Shown: in pieces, positions 22,111-35,352 of the stretch
How positions within the stretch are numbered: the stretch's first letter is position 1
How the letters are laid out: each line of letters begins with the position of its first letter
DNA from: Citrus sinensis
Taxonomy: Eukaryota; Streptophyta; Magnoliopsida; Sapindales; Rutaceae
Assembly: GCF_022201045.2 (NCBI RefSeq)
Contig: NC_068561.1
Span: 24,744,501-24,808,500 of the forward strand
Direction of reading: 5' to 3'
Length of the DNA stretch: 64,000 nucleotides
Program-made: the position numbers and the translations under genes
Notes under the pieces: generated by a model
Database searches by the model: none
What the model was told of the DNA's origin: nothing
The model's input: only the letters and a program-made list of their open reading frames with translations

Positions 22111-24440
22111 TGTATAATAATTATTATTTTTTTGTTTCCATTTGGTTTTTGAGTATGAGATTATGATATTATGCTTTCAGGATGAGGGGAAAAAAAAAAA
22201 AAAGGTGATTTTGTAATTTCTGTTAGAAGATCGCTCCACGATCTCTCTCTTGCTACCATAATTTTCTTTTCCTTTCTGTCTACTCAAACTGAGTGTGTTG
22301 AAGTTGTTATGTTAAGCAGATCTACTTTGTTTGCTGAAGGCATGCAGTGGATCTCCAATTAGGGTTTGTGGCTCTTGCTTCCGATTTGACAAATATATGG
22401 TCTCGTAGTCCGTTATAAATCGAAATCCATGATATCATCAGAGATTTATAAAGCATATATATAATATGAAATCTCAACTGTGTTCTAAAACATATTACAT
22501 AGCATATTATTTCTTGCTCATAAAGTTGTTACTTACTTACTTACTGCATAAAAAACAGGCATCACATGAGCAAGGCTTATATGAAATTACTACGATTAAA
22601 TACTCCACATATTTCATCATATACTTCCTATCACATCGCTAGTATTTTAATTGGTTTGTAACTTGTATTCATCTTCTTCTTCTTCTTCCAAGTGTGATAT
22701 AGGTAATTAAACATCAGGTGCATATATACAATAAATTATTAAGAAACAATAATATAACTTAAAACATTCATCCAATATTGAATGAACTAGCACAAGGATT
22801 GGTATGTTGAATATCTTAGTTATGCTTGGCAGGGCTTGAAAATTGCTATCAGAACATGAGATAAATCATGCAAAAACTGGGTTTCATTCATGCACGTGTA
22901 AACATACGGTGACACACTAGCTTAAAATTTAGGGTCTCAGTAGGGCCCTGAACAAATGTATGTGTTCCAATTCCTATGCTTGTGTTTCTTTTTGGAAGGG
23001 ACTACAAATTAATTATGCATTTGTAATTTCATTGTGATCGTTAAAGCTTCATCAATTATACCTCACATTTATGTCAAAATAACATTCTTTTCAGCGCTTC
23101 CAAAATTTTTGAATTCAAGTTCTGTTTTGTGATTTATGAGGATTAATTAAGATCCTAACTTCTCCTCACTAAAAATTCATATGTTGATTGGTAATTAATA
23201 AATTAAAAATAAAAAATAAATTCTATCTATATACTATTACTACATAACATATGACAATAGATCGTTAAAAGTTTATAAGTGTTCAGATTAAAAAAAGAAT
23301 CTTAATTCAATTTATGATAGGTAAGGGGGTATGTATTATTTTAGACACGGGTTATTATGACATTATAAATCATTAAAAATATTGTTCCAACTATATTCTA
23401 TGTGGGAAGTTTTTACACTTCATATTTCAATTTTTGTATACTTCATTGCAAAAATTATTTGCCTCATAATATGTTTCATTTAATAATTTCGAACACATTT
23501 GGAATCTCTAAAAAGATCCATGAAATAAGAGAAAGTTTGTAAAAGTATTTGACACCGATCGATGTGAAACTTTAAATTCATATTTTTAGAAAATGCAGGC
23601 GCCCGTACTAGATAAGGATTCTCAATGTAATGAGATATATCTGTAACTGATTCTGTCAGTTGTTGCACTATAAAATATAATTTAGTTATTTTTATTTTTA
23701 AGTTTTTTTGTTTTCAAATATTGCATGAATACAAATCAATCTTCTTCCTAATTCTTGACGCGAGAACAAGCCGAAAGTTCGAATTGAATAATGATGTATG
23801 TACAATAACTATTACATTAGTACAATATTTATAAGAAATTAAAAAAAAAATGTCTTATAGTAAATTCTTTTATCTTGTAGTGAATTTTTTTCCTTATCTT
23901 ACGATAATGGTATTAATCCTAGTACTAACTCTAGTAAGCAAAATCATTACTGCTTCGAGTTAACCTCTTCTTTTGAGAATAAATGACACATTTTGCTAAA
24001 ATTAAAAAAAGGGGGGGAGGGGGGGGGTGGACTTTAGCTTTACAAGAAAACAGAATTTAATAAAATAAATATAACAAAAAAGGGGATTTTTATAAGGAAA
24101 TCGGAGGGGTGCTAATAGTCCAACTCAACAGATAAAATAACCCAACTCCAAAATGCACACACATTTTGAATAGGATTTTGGGTTCATGAAACCCAGAACA
24201 GGCCCAGCCCAATAAGAAATGAAGAAAGCGGGCGACTGGCTTCTGTAAAATCTACACAGATATTTCCCAATGTGTGGCAGCAGTTATTTACGTGCCCCAT
24301 TAAAAGAAGACAAAATAAAATCATAATATTAAATCAGAAATAAAACACTTTCAATTCACTCACCAATCGTTTATGTAGCAAGACGCCCTATACAAACATC
24401 TTCTTCTTGTTAGAGCCTATAGTCAATCATCCATTCAAAC
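22111..24440. other. Intergenic DNA, no supported gene
   Basis: AT-rich sequence. A G-rich run at 24010-24029 (G7-A-G9 type) could fold into a quadruplex. The segment directly before 24441 is the FTR promoter and leader; I see no clear TATA box. Confidence 0.3.
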
Positions 24441-26701
24441 ATGACTCTTCAATCCTCTTTGTGCGGCTCCGGCGTTTCGACTTTCATCTGCACACCCCGT
24501 CCCATAATTGCCCGTCCTCGCCCGGTGACTCAAATTCGTGCCCAAGGTGAAAACTTTGACTTAAAAGTTTTGATTTTTTATTGGGAATTTGATATTAATG
24601 TTCTTATTCGTATTTTTTGTTATGGAATTTTTAGTGGAGCCATCCGAGAAGTCAGTTGAGATAATGAGGAAATTCTCAGAGCAATATGCTAGAAGATCTG
24701 ACACTTTCTTTTGTGTTGACAAAAGTGTCACTTCTGTTGTTATTAAGGTAGCTTTTTTTTTCCCTCTCTTAATCCTGTTTTTGAAATTTATGCAAGGGGT
24801 TTGTTGTTTTTTGAGATTGTGAATATGGGTTATCTTTTTTGTTCGGAATGATTTTAGTAATAAGAAATTTAGATTATGCATATGGGGATTGTTTCTAGTA
24901 TTTTGCGTTTAGTTAGAGAATTCGGTTTAAGGCCACGTTTGGATTGAAGTAAGGAGGCTTAGAGAGTTTTGGTTTCTTGCAAAGTTCTATAATTTTTTTT
25001 ACTAGTTTTATAATTGAGTTAGGAGGTTTTAACTGCTTGCTGCTTTTAGTTGCATTTGTTTTCCTTATGTCTTGTTATTAACTTTGCGTGTTCTATATCT
25101 GCATCTGAGCAAAATACCTCTAAATATTTGTTAAAGTATGGGGTTTGTAACTTATTGTCCATGAAGTAACTATCTAAATCGAAGAACATTTTGCATTAGC
25201 TGGTTTGGATGCTTTACATTGGTATAAATGTTATATGCTTCCTAGTGATGTATGCTTCTGCATTATTTGTTATGAATCATCTATGCTTTAGCTTAATTGA
25301 TCACCTTGAGTTGTGTACATTAATACATTGGTTTCCATTATATTTCTAAACGGTGAAAAATCTTGATGGAGGTTTTGATTTCTGTTGGACGAGAATGGTA
25401 AGAGACTCATTACAGAATATGATATTACCATATGAGATCATTCTTTGGAATTTAATTTGTTTATCTATATTTATATTTCCAAAACCTGAATTTACCATGA
25501 TTTTTATTCATTGAATTGAATAAAGAGGATTTTATATTTGGTGAAAAAGAATAGAACTGATGTTAGAAAATTTTGAACAGGGATTGGCAGATCATAAAGA
25601 TTCATTGGGTGCACCTCTTTGTCCATGTAGGTTAGTATCTCCTCTGTAATCTTGCTTTTGTCCAAAGATATGCACATTTGTTGGATATCTTTATAAAATC
25701 TTGTTGGTACACAAAAAATTTAAGTTCATATTTAAATCTCATGGTATAGCTTTCAAGCTTGATCCGTTTTATTTTACAGGCATTATGACGACAAAGCTGC
25801 TGAAGCTCAGCAGGGCTTCTGGAATTGTCCATGTGTTCCCATGAGAGAGAGGTATAATATCTTTACAATTGTGAGCGGTGCACTTTTTAGATAATACATT
25901 GTGAATTTATTTGAATGCTTTTGTGTTGCATTTTACTGATTATATTGAAATCTATAATATGGAATTATTTTGTTGATGGTGCAGTAGGACTCACTGTTAT
26001 ATGACTGCTTATTTGAGAATTTTGCAACCAAAGTTTCGAGCATCTTTTCCTCGAATAAAATCTTGTTTTAAGAAAGAATAGGTTTTCTTATTGTCCCAAA
26101 ATTTGCCAATGATTATGAAGTGCAAACAGTTTTGAGATCAATTCTGCTTGCATCACATGTCAAATTAACGGTTACTTGAATTTTTGCATTGGCATATTTG
26201 AACAACCACTTACCGAAATCTTCTGATGTTGAACACAATGTTATAGTAAAATATTGTGCCAATACTAGACATCTTTGTTAAAGAGTCAACTAGTGAAAAT
26301 AGTAGCATGAAGCCAAAATTTCATTCTCGAAGGACTTTTCAAAGATGGTTTAGTGGCCAGGCCAGGTCTATGGGGAAAGATTTCAAGTGTCTGAGGAAAG
26401 AACTTATGTATTCTATATCCACAAATAATCATATTTGCTTGATCTGAAAGCATCTGCTATATGTTTGAATTGGCAGGAAGGAATGCCACTGCATGCTCTT
26501 TCTCACTCCAGAGAACGATTTTGCTGGCCAGGATCAGGTAATGCTATCAACCTATGGGTTATAATTCATATTATCAAATGTGTATACAGCATAAACTCAA
26601 AACCTTAATAAATATGTGTTGTTGCTTTAATGCAACTGCATTTTCTTCCTGTGCAGTCCATCTCCTTGGATGAAATCAAGGAATCAACAGCAAATCTGTG
26701 A
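24441..26701 (+). CDS. FTRC: Ferredoxin:thioredoxin reductase catalytic (beta) subunit, chloroplast
   Basis: Exons: 24441-24546, 24635-24747, 25581-25630, 25780-25851, 26477-26537 and 26657-26701. They total 447 bp in frame, giving 148 residues, the usual size for the precursor. Residues 1-35 are an Arg/Ser/Pro-rich plastid transit peptide (TPRPIIARPRPVTQIRAQ). The mature part begins VEPSEKSVEIMRKFSEQY. The catalytic cysteines are all present: FFCVDKSV, LCPCRHYDD, FWNCPCVPM and ECHCMLFL. These build the 4Fe-4S cluster and the adjacent redox-active disulfide that passes electrons from photosystem I ferredoxin to thioredoxins f and m. It works with a variable subunit that is not in this window. 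The gene is intact. Confidence 0.95.
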
Positions 26702-26972
26702 TGTAACTGACTATAATAGGCAAGTTTTACTTGTTTAATCAGTGATCTTTTGTATTTGGCCAAAAAGAAGAGAAGAGTTATAATGAAGATCATCTCCTGT
26801 GATGATGAACTCATAACATAGCAGCAACAGCGAAGATGTAAAGCTTAGTGTTGAGCATATTGTTATCTTGTAGTTGGCCCAAAAAAGATAACCAACACTG
26901 AATCATTTGATGTATATTATTTGTATGCCAATTGGCAGTCATCTTTTCTCCTTTCTTCTGCCCCTTCTTTAT
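26702..26972. other. FTR 3' flank
   Basis: Presumed 3' UTR, no separate feature seen. Confidence 0.3.
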
Positions 26973-27778
26973 TAGGGATGGCAATAGTGGAGAGCAGAGG
27001 GGACTGATCTCCCCACGCTCATCTTCAATTTTTTGCATATGCTCTCATGCCCTTCCCGTCCCTGTCATAATTTACTTGAGGGAAGAGGATGGGAATCTTT
27101 GAATAATATCGGGGGATCCCCTAGAGTCTCCGATCATGAAATAAATAATACATTTTTAATTTCTAAACTTGATTTAATAATATTGAAAATAAAAAATTCA
27201 AATAAATTTTGACAATATATTTTACATTAAAATTTTATTTATTACAAAAATTACACTATAAAATATAAATCATTAGATTAATTATTTTCGCCAATTTTCA
27301 TAATCTTATAACAAAAGGAAGAATAAATTATTTTTATATCAATAACAAAATAAATGAAATGGACATAGATATTTAAATTAATAAGATGAGGACGCGATGT
27401 GCTATTAGGTTGTGATGAGATGAGGATGAGCTAGCCACTAGTGGCGCGAATAATTTGTAAAGAATGAGTGAGATAGTGAAAGAGTAGCTTAGAGTTTGAT
27501 TTGTGGATTGTTGACTTGTAGGGTTGTAGGCTTTGGGTTATGGTTAAGTTTAAATTACATTAAAGTCTTTATATTAACTAATATTTGATATTATTTATAA
27601 ATATTTGATATTTATTATTTACACCAATACTAAATATTTTAAAATTTAAAATTTATTATTTATTCACTAATAATTTTAGAAAAATGAAAATAAAAATGAG
27701 AAAATGTGGAGGGGATAAGGATTCTATCTTATCTATGTCCCTTTTTTGAATAAAAAATTAAGTATAAAATCATCCCTA
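26973..27778. mobile_element. Candidate hAT-like non-autonomous element
   Basis: Starts TAGGGATGGCAA and ends CATCCCTA, the short inverted termini of Ac-like hAT elements. Near both ends are G/C-rich subterminal blocks (GGGGGATCCCCTAGAG; GAGGGGATAAGGATTC) around an AT-rich core. No convincing 8-bp target duplication is visible and there is no transposase. It resembles the better preserved element at 41478-42363. Confidence 0.5.
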
Positions 27779-28426
27779 ACCCTTACTAAATAGGGAAAAT
27801 CTCCCGGGATCCCTGTCTTAGGTAGAATTTCAGGTATCCCTATTCCTTATACCAATCAATCTCTCTTTATTAAGTGTTAGTAAATATTTACATGTCAAAT
27901 TTGCAAGCTAAAAGCTCTTCTCTAGCCTTGCTAAAAATTAAAGGACAACTTCCAACTCCAATAAATGAATTAAATTCGATAATGCCACAAATGCATATCC
28001 CATTGAATCCATGCATGATGTTATACTGATTAATACTACGAAATCTCTCGAGTCAATTGGTTTCATGTGGCTCTCATTGGATATTGATTATGAGCGTGAA
28101 ATGCGAACTGTTTTACATCAGATCAAGGATCAAGGGCAGGCTGGGCTTCTCAATTCAATTAAAAAAAAAAAAAAAAAAGGATATACTGGGCTTCGGCCAA
28201 AGGAAATAGGCCCAGCCCAAAGCTAACAAGTAATAAAATAATTTTCATCTAGCATAAACTTAAAAAAGCTATTCCTTTCCTTGTTCCTTCGGAGCAATGT
28301 AATGTTGTCATATAAAAAGAAGACCTTAGCTTTTGTTCAAATTAAAGACTCAATATTTTTTTTTTTAAATTTTTCCTTCATGATGATGAGAGAAGAGTGT
28401 TAGCTTTTTGCAACAGGTGATCACTT
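27779..28426. other. Upstream region of the SAM-domain gene
   Basis: No gene. GGGCTTCGGCCAAAGGAAATAGGCCCAGCCCAA near 28189-28220 contains GGGCTT and GGCCCA (site II/TCP-like) motifs typical of promoters of housekeeping plant genes; that reading is an inference. Confidence 0.4.
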
Positions 28427-30899
28427 ATGTCTGAGCCCCGGGTCACCATCACCTTAGGCCGCTCTGGCCAGGTACTCCATTTACCATCTCTTCAACTATT
28501 TCTCTTTTAGTGGCTAAATTATTGGAACTTGAAACTTGAATTACCATTGATGTCATTTTGTTGTATTTTTTTTTTTTTCTTCCTGTTTTTTCAGGTGGTG
28601 AAGAGAGGTAGAAGCAAACGATTCATAGGTTCTGATGGCTTTCCATCTGACAACAAACGGTGCGTTTTAAATTTATTTATCGTTTTCAATTATTTCTTTT
28701 GCACTATGTGCTCTCCTTATAATTTCCTTTTCTGGGTTTATTTTAACTGGTTTATCTAAAAGTTCTATACTAAGTGCTTTAATTGTTATGGATGATCTTT
28801 TGATTTATCAGAGATTTTCTTGAATTGAAGTTAAAAAAAAAGAAAAAGAAAAAAAAAAGGTATAAAGAAATGGGATATTTGTCAATAGAGAGAAAACAAG
28901 TTCAACAAAGTGCAGTTCCGCATTTCTTTTAAAAAAAATTTTTTTACCCTTGTCTTTGGAAACAATCAAACCAATTTTAGCTTGGATGGCCATATTTTTC
29001 TGTTCTCAGTGTAGAGCTTTATATTGGTAATGTCATTTTCCAGTCTGCGAGAAGATGATATTAAGTGGAGACATGGTGACCAGAGATTTGATGGTAATGA
29101 ATACTATTATTTATGTCTTAATGCTTGCTTATATTATCACCCGGGATGGATTTATATCTTTTTGTTGTTACATTTTTCTCATGACTCGGGGGCTTTCTGG
29201 TGAGTTAAGAACCTGGGATTGCTCAAAAAGATCTCCGATTAAAACTATTGCGGAAAAGGCGTGCTAAGGAGCAGAGGAAGATGGAGCAACATGTAAAGCT
29301 CTCTAAAGCTGTTCAGCTTCCAGCCAGAGCAAATATGCTGCAGCGAGAGCCTCAACCAGAAGGGAGTAGCCTTTTGAGGCAGCATCCTTCCAAAGAAATA
29401 TTGGGTGACATTCACCCAGAGGAATCATCGAGGAAATATTACTCTTCTCCAAATATGAATGGATTGAGGTTTAGATCTCCCCACAGAGTTTGGACAACTT
29501 CGAGGGGGCTCTCACCACCAAGAACTTTTAGTGATCCACGACAAGTACCATCGACATGGACAGCCAATGTCTCTAGAACTGGACCCTTTTTGAGCAAAGA
29601 AGCTGTTGATTCTTCTAGGCAGACAACACTTATACCTCTGAAAGCCACTGCTGAAACTGTCAGGCCAGCTGTACCAATTGGTGGAGTCATGCTGAAAAGT
29701 TCTCACATGGTATTTTGCTTATTCTTGGTCCACATTTTGGTTTGTTTTCGTGGAGTTGGCTTATGTGGACATATCTCTAAGTCCTGTGCTTGGTACTTAG
29801 GTTAGAGTTCAGCATTTTCGTAGTGTTCTTGTCATGCTCTTTTGTCTTTTCTATAGGTTGTGGAACCTCTCAATGTTGCTAGCTTACTGCATTCACTTGG
29901 TTTGGGGAAATACGCAATTACTTTTCAGGCTGAAGAAGTAAGTAACCTACTTCTACCTAATGTTTGTATTTTCTTGCACAGAAATGACCTTTCACTGGCT
30001 TAATGAGGATATTTTACATAATTGCATGTTGATAAAAACAACCTTTGTGGTGATTCCTCTTCTGAGTGAAACAATGATAAAAACTAAAAGTTGAATGATA
30101 TCACGATGATCATTAGTGCAGATGCACAAGTAGCTATTAGATCCTAGTGTGGAACCTTGACAATGTATTGCATTAAATTAAGCAGTTTAAAGTTGCATTC
30201 TAGGCCACAGTGAATTGATAGACTCTGTTCTTTTTCAAGACTGTTTCAATTCTTCTGAAAATTATGTCCAATATTTTTATAAAAAATCCGTAGTTGGACA
30301 TTTATTTGTCAAGCCATGGAGTTCTGTTTCACTGGTCCAACCTATTTGAAATATTGCAGTGCATTGACTGATTTACAGATTAAGTTTGTAACACTTGGTT
30401 TTTAGTGGTTAACATTCATCACTTGAACGCTTTGATATATCCGATTTACAGGTGGACATGACTGCATTAAAACAGATGAGTGATAAGGACCTTAAAGAAC
30501 TGGGAATACCAATGGTATTTTCCTTTTGGCCTCTTCCATTTTCTTTCATCCATTGTTTATTTACTAGACGAGGAGTTCCTAATATGCTGTAACCTTTTAC
30601 GTAACAGCCTATTGGCTATGCAATAAGTCTTTTGTAGTTGCCATATACGGTGCATCCTACGGCCTATAATATTATGTGATAGGCAACTAACATGGGTCAC
30701 TGGGTGTTTATTGGACTACGGTGAACTGACTTGAATATGATCATTATTATATATTGCTATGCCTGCAATAATTGCTGTCGCAGGCAACAAACATAAGTCA
30801 TCTGTTTTCTCACAAAAGCTGCTTAATATGCAGGGGCCGAGGAAGAAGATTCTGCTTGCACTTCAGCCCCGTCCAAAACGTCAACCACCACAACCGTAG
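28427..30899 (+). CDS. Sterile alpha motif (SAM) domain-containing protein
   Basis: Exons: 28427-28471, 28595-28659, 29044-29093, 29210-29709, 29857-29937, 30452-30514 and 30834-30899. They total 870 bp in frame, giving 289 residues. The N-terminus (MSEPRVTITLGRSGQVVKRG) and the basic region LRLKLLRKRRAKEQRKMEQH look like an RNA-binding or nuclear segment. The middle, about 75-220, is Pro/Ser/Arg-rich and probably disordered. The C-terminal SAM domain spans about 222-285: VASLLHSLGLGKYAITFQAEEVDMTALKQMSDKDLKELGIPMGPRKKILLAL. It ends in the basic tail QPRPKRQPPQP. SAM domains of this type (Bicaudal-C-like) mediate oligomerisation or RNA binding. Plant homologues are uncharacterised. The third intron uses acceptor GTTAAG just before AACCTGGG, chosen because it closes the frame. 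Confidence 0.85.
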
Positions 30900-31344
30900 A
30901 GTATTGTATTTTAAAGGAATTTCTTATGTTTGTATTTATGAGAACATATGTGAAGGATACAATAGGCATAGTTAACTAACTAGGTGTAACCTCTTGGAAT
31001 TGAGTTCTCATATGCTATTGTGTCTTCTCTCTATTAGATTTTTTTTAATAAGTGTAACTAGGCTTAAAAAGTGTTGGTCGACTGCTTTGTTGTGGAACAA
31101 GATTTGGACAAATGGATTAGTGAAATATATAAACCCTACAATCTCATTTGTCATTGATAATTTCTGATATTTTGCATTAATTTTAATTTTCTCATTGCTT
31201 GAATGTTAAATGGAATTTGTATTGAGAAATAACAAGTCACAGGTGAAATCATGTGTGGGCTTCCGGAAGCCTTATAACATCATTAGCTTGAAGGTGAACA
31301 GAGTACATATAAACCAAAACTAAATTCTGCACTGCTTTCTGGGT
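30900..31344. other. Convergent 3' ends of the SAM-domain and SAP genes
   Basis: The two genes point toward each other and leave 445 bp for both 3' UTRs. No other feature is seen. Confidence 0.4.
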
Positions 31345-32178
31345 TCAATAAGCTTTAACAGAGGGTGAACTGGAACTTGAACCTCGGTCACACTTGCTAC
31401 ATTCTTTCCCATTTCTTGAAGCCAAAGCAAACAAAAACTTGTCATTCCATCTCCCCTTACCCACCGCAGCATCAGCAGCAGCATTCTTTCCCAGTAATGA
31501 ATCTTTCTTGCAGGAATGGTCAGCCGGAAACCGGTGCTTCAAACAAACCTTCAGATTGCAAGTCTTGCATGTAGCAGTGTTGGAGAATGTCAGTTTCTCC
31601 TTGCAACGCTTAACAGGGCAACTGGGTTTCTTCTGCTTTCTGGGATCGCAATCTCCAGACTTCTTGTGCTTCTCTAGCATCGTCTTCTCGCCCTCTCCAA
31701 ACTCTCCTGTTGTCTCAATCGAAACCGAACATACTTCACAAACAATCACTTTCCTGCTCTTAATGTCTGACTTCGGACATTCATGAGACTTGAATGACCG
31801 ATGCTCGAAACAAAACACCTGCATAATTATTCAATAAATATCCAGTGAAAACCAATCCAACAAACAATACAAAAAAAAAAAAAAAAAAAAAAAACACTTG
31901 AAAAGAATGACGATCTTTCATAGAAAGTACTTCTACCGAAAAGTGCTTTATCTAGAAGTTGACTTTTCAAGAATAAATTGCATCCCGCCTAAGATTCTCA
32001 ATTCACAACTGTTATCCATGTGAGCGGGTTCAAATCCTGAATGATTTTGTTGTAACCTCCAGAAAAAAATTACCTTGTGACAGCCGTCGCATTTGAAAGG
32101 GAGAAAATCGAGTTGATGGCAATCTTGGTGTTGGCAATGGCTTCCTAAATCTGGGAAAGCTTCTGTTCCTCCACCCAT
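31345..32178 (-). CDS. SAP12: AN1-type zinc-finger stress-associated protein (SAP12-like)
   Basis: Two exons, 32074-32178 and 31345-31818, giving 192 residues. It begins [15 protein letters not shown], as in the Arabidopsis SAP12/PMZ group. The first AN1 finger spans about 14-50 ([20 protein letters not shown], then [14 protein letters not shown]). A linker carries [20 protein letters not shown] and [12 protein letters not shown] second AN1 finger covers about 112-150 ([32 protein letters not shown]). The tail is Ser-rich ([15 protein letters not shown]) with no C2H2 fingers, which separates it from the SAP11/13 type. SAPs of this kind are induced by cold, salt, oxidative and arsenite stress and are thought to bind ubiquitin or act as redox sensors. 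All zinc ligands appear intact. Confidence 0.93.
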
Positions 32179-33149
32179 AATTGATATTTTATTTTCTTCT
32201 TGTTGATTTTGATTTCTTGTGTTTTGATAAATTTTTGTTGAAATTGGCAGAATCAGCCAGCGTTGTTGTGGTCATATAAAGAGTTCGGTGTTGGCTTGGA
32301 GCGTAAGCCAAAGAAAGACCCAACGCACGTCTTGAATCCGCGTCGGTTTCGGACAAAAGACATTATTAACCAGATGATTCCAGAGCCACGCGTATGAGTT
32401 CTGGTTCCACGTTGGATTTTGATTAAGAAGGCGGCTGGCTCTCTTTTACCTCCTCCTCATCTTTCGCAGGATTCGTCCTCAAAATCCCTTAAGACAAGGC
32501 CGTCAGGTTGTCGTTTGGCTTTCAGTTGCATTTAGCCGATCCATTTGGAAAATGATAGTTTCAAATAGAATAATGGCACGTTATTTTTAAGTATATATAT
32601 TTTTGGAAAATACTATTCAAAACTCGGTGATAAAATTGAGAAATGGTAAGTCTGATTGATAATAATAATAATTTTTTTTTTTTTAGTATTCTATATATAT
32701 TTCACAGATTTCTTCTATTTCCAGTTTTCTTTATTTAGTAAATATCTTTGATCTCAATTCTGAGTGTCTGTCTGATGGCACAAACATTTGGACCTCATTC
32801 CTAGACACTGAGGAGGATATATATATATATATATATATTTTTTTTTTTTGAACATTTTTGGCCCATATAAAAAGGTTGCTTGAAAAAATCTGATTCCCTC
32901 CGCGGCTCCACCACAAAGTTGTATACCGCATTAAAAGAGCTAGAAGCCAAGAATAAAGTCGTAGCATATGATCAGTTTATACACGCAAAATGCGAAACAG
33001 TAAATATAAAAGTCGAAACCAGGTTTGCTATTTTTATGTCAAATATCTTGGCACATTTCGTTCTGTTCGTGTATGTTGCAATTATCAGCTGTTGAATGGA
33101 CAAAAAATCTTTTTCAAATTTAATTAGTTAGAAATATAAATTACATACT

Positions 33150-33219
<70 letters not shown>

Positions 33220-35018
33220 AATCTAAAATCTATTAAATGAAAAAGGTTCCCAAGATTTCATCATTAGCATACTACACGGAGACTGTGTCTTAGCGTTTAA
33301 GTTTCAAGCATGCATTAATTCCAAGGAATCATTGACTGTGTATGTAACAAACAAAAAAGGTGCTAATAAGTCAATTTGTAAAAGCACAAACAATGCTCCC
33401 TCCCAGTTTGTAAAGTTTAATGCATGCATGATTATAATACAAAAATCTTTGAAGACGCCAATATATTTACGTACGTATAGGCTTAGGCAAAATAATCTTA
33501 AACGGTTTAGCTAGCATATATATAAAATAAACAATTACCAACACCAAAAGTGACCCACCATTTATATGATGATTTGATGACTTCTTTGCTCAAAGGGAAC
33601 ATTTTTTTTTTTTAAAAAAAGAAAAATTATTGATTAATTGTGAGATTTTTGTTACATGTTAGACTTTGATGAGTCTATCATTTTAAAGCCTAAGTTTGAA
33701 TTTATATATTAATTTATTTTGAGACATAAAAAGAATTCAACAAATGACTTGACTCGCATTGTGACGAGTAGTCCTAGCTATCACATTATATATATATTGG
33801 TGTATATACATGCCATGGCTTAAACATTTGCTGACAAGATGTTATTATATCTCCAAAATACAAACATACTCCATAATATATGAGTTAATTTGCATACATG
33901 TGAAACGTTATATTGTAAAGATTAATTGATAAGTGTATGATTATCGTTTGTTACCTAATCTGTTTTGTGATTCATTTACACTCCTCTCCATTTTATACGT
34001 ACGTGCATCCTACAAGAATCTTGGTTTTAGTTTTAAAGGAGAAGAAAAAAGAAAAAACAAAGCCATGGGAAAATTCAGGGGAAATAACATGATGTGTTTC
34101 GAAAAAGGAACTTTGGGGTGGGTCCTTATTCCTTTGTTGAACAAGTTAAAAGGGGGGAATCAATCACACTGGTAGTAAAGGAAAGGAAAAAGGGGGGCCA
34201 AAAGAAAAGGAGCGCTAAGCAACAATCCTTCAATCAATCCAGCCTAGCTAGAACACCCAATAATAAAGTCAAATTTAATCACCACATAACACCTACTGCA
34301 TCATGCAGAAACTTAGCTTAGCTATTAAGCATATCTGCAATCATGCGGTTCTTAGTGACTTAATTAGTTGCGTGTGACGACAAAATCAATTTGTTAACAT
34401 GACGAGAGACAATAAATAAAGAAGAGAAAAGTGCTGAATAGATTAAATACTGTCACAACATTGATAAAATAAATAAATTATCGAGTAAGGATAGACATTG
34501 ATTGATTGGTAAAATAACGATCATTGATAAAATAAATTTTTTATCCCAAATTCCATCTCAGATGATGTGTTATTCATTGATTGATTAGTAAATGTTTACA
34601 AGATTTAAGTGAATTAATTGTATTACTCTCACCAAAATATCATATATTTGGAATAATTTTTTGACATAAAAAATTTAGGATATGAAGCACTATTTTAAAT
34701 TATGATATCAAGTGGTGATACATTAATTGTTAATTGGCTATTTATCTTTTTTCTTTTTTCTAATCACCACACAATATTACAGTTCATTTTAATAACATTT
34801 TTATCAATTTTTTTCCAAATATTAAATCAAAAAAGAGAAATATTTTAAATTATCTCCGATGTACTACACTTACTACATATACGACATGTTTATATTTATT
34901 TTAAAAAGTCATCATGTAATTAATAATTATATTTCATTCATAATCTAGATTAAATAAATACAGTAAGTAAAGAAGAAAAAAGAGCCATGCTTTTTTATTT
35001 TAACTTTTGGAATTAACG
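32179..35018. other. Long intergenic region, no supported gene
   Basis: Contains the SAP12 promoter (minus strand), T- and AT-tracts (32817-32850; (TA)n plus T-run at 33154-33219) and AT-rich unique-looking DNA. Around 34440-34620 are repeated GATTGATTGRT and GATAAAATAAAT words. Short open frames (for example 33933-34175) lack coding features. Confidence 0.35.
33154..33219. repeat. (TA)n microsatellite with T-run
   Basis: About 25 TA units followed by 16-17 T. Likely length-polymorphic. Confidence 0.9.
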
Positions 35019-35335
35019 ACCAATGGGCTTTTGGTCCAGTGGGAGAGCCCTTGCACTTAGAATAATGAGTGCAAGGGTTCGAGCCTCCATAAAAGTATTT
35101 ATGGGGTTTATTTACAATCATTCCTCAATTATCACATAATTAAGTGGAGTCGGTCTATTCCTCACGAAATATGAGTAGAGTGGACAACCCTCGAATATTT
35201 GAGAGGGTTTGAAGAATTTGGACAGCGCTTCAGAGGAGTACATGCCACGATGAAGGTCCCAATTATAGAATCTGTGTGTAAATATTAATTGTAATATCTA
35301 CAGTCCTGTATAAACAGTATTCAAAAAAAAAAAAA
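35019..35335 (+). mobile_element. tRNA-derived SINE with intact target duplication
   Basis: 317 bp. The internal pol III promoter is clear: A box TGGTCCAGTGG and B box GGTTCGAGCCT, in a tRNA-like head (GGGCTTTTGGTCCAGTGGGA, GTGCAAGGGTTCGAGCC). The body ends CAGTATTC followed by 15 A. A perfect 17-bp direct repeat AACTTTTGGAATTAACG flanks it (35002-35018 and 35336-35352), showing L1-type retroposition that is fairly recent compared with the other copies here. Confidence 0.93.
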
Positions 35336-35352
35336 AACTTTTGGAATTAACG

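Noticed and set aside
33933-34321. Two overlapping 75-80 codon frames in the 32-35 kb interval
   Set aside because: Lys/Gly-rich chance frames in A/G-rich DNA without exon signals.
35029-35095. tRNA gene suggested by A and B boxes
   Set aside because: No complete cloverleaf or CCA-adjacent acceptor stem; it is the head of a SINE with A-tail and 17-bp TSD.
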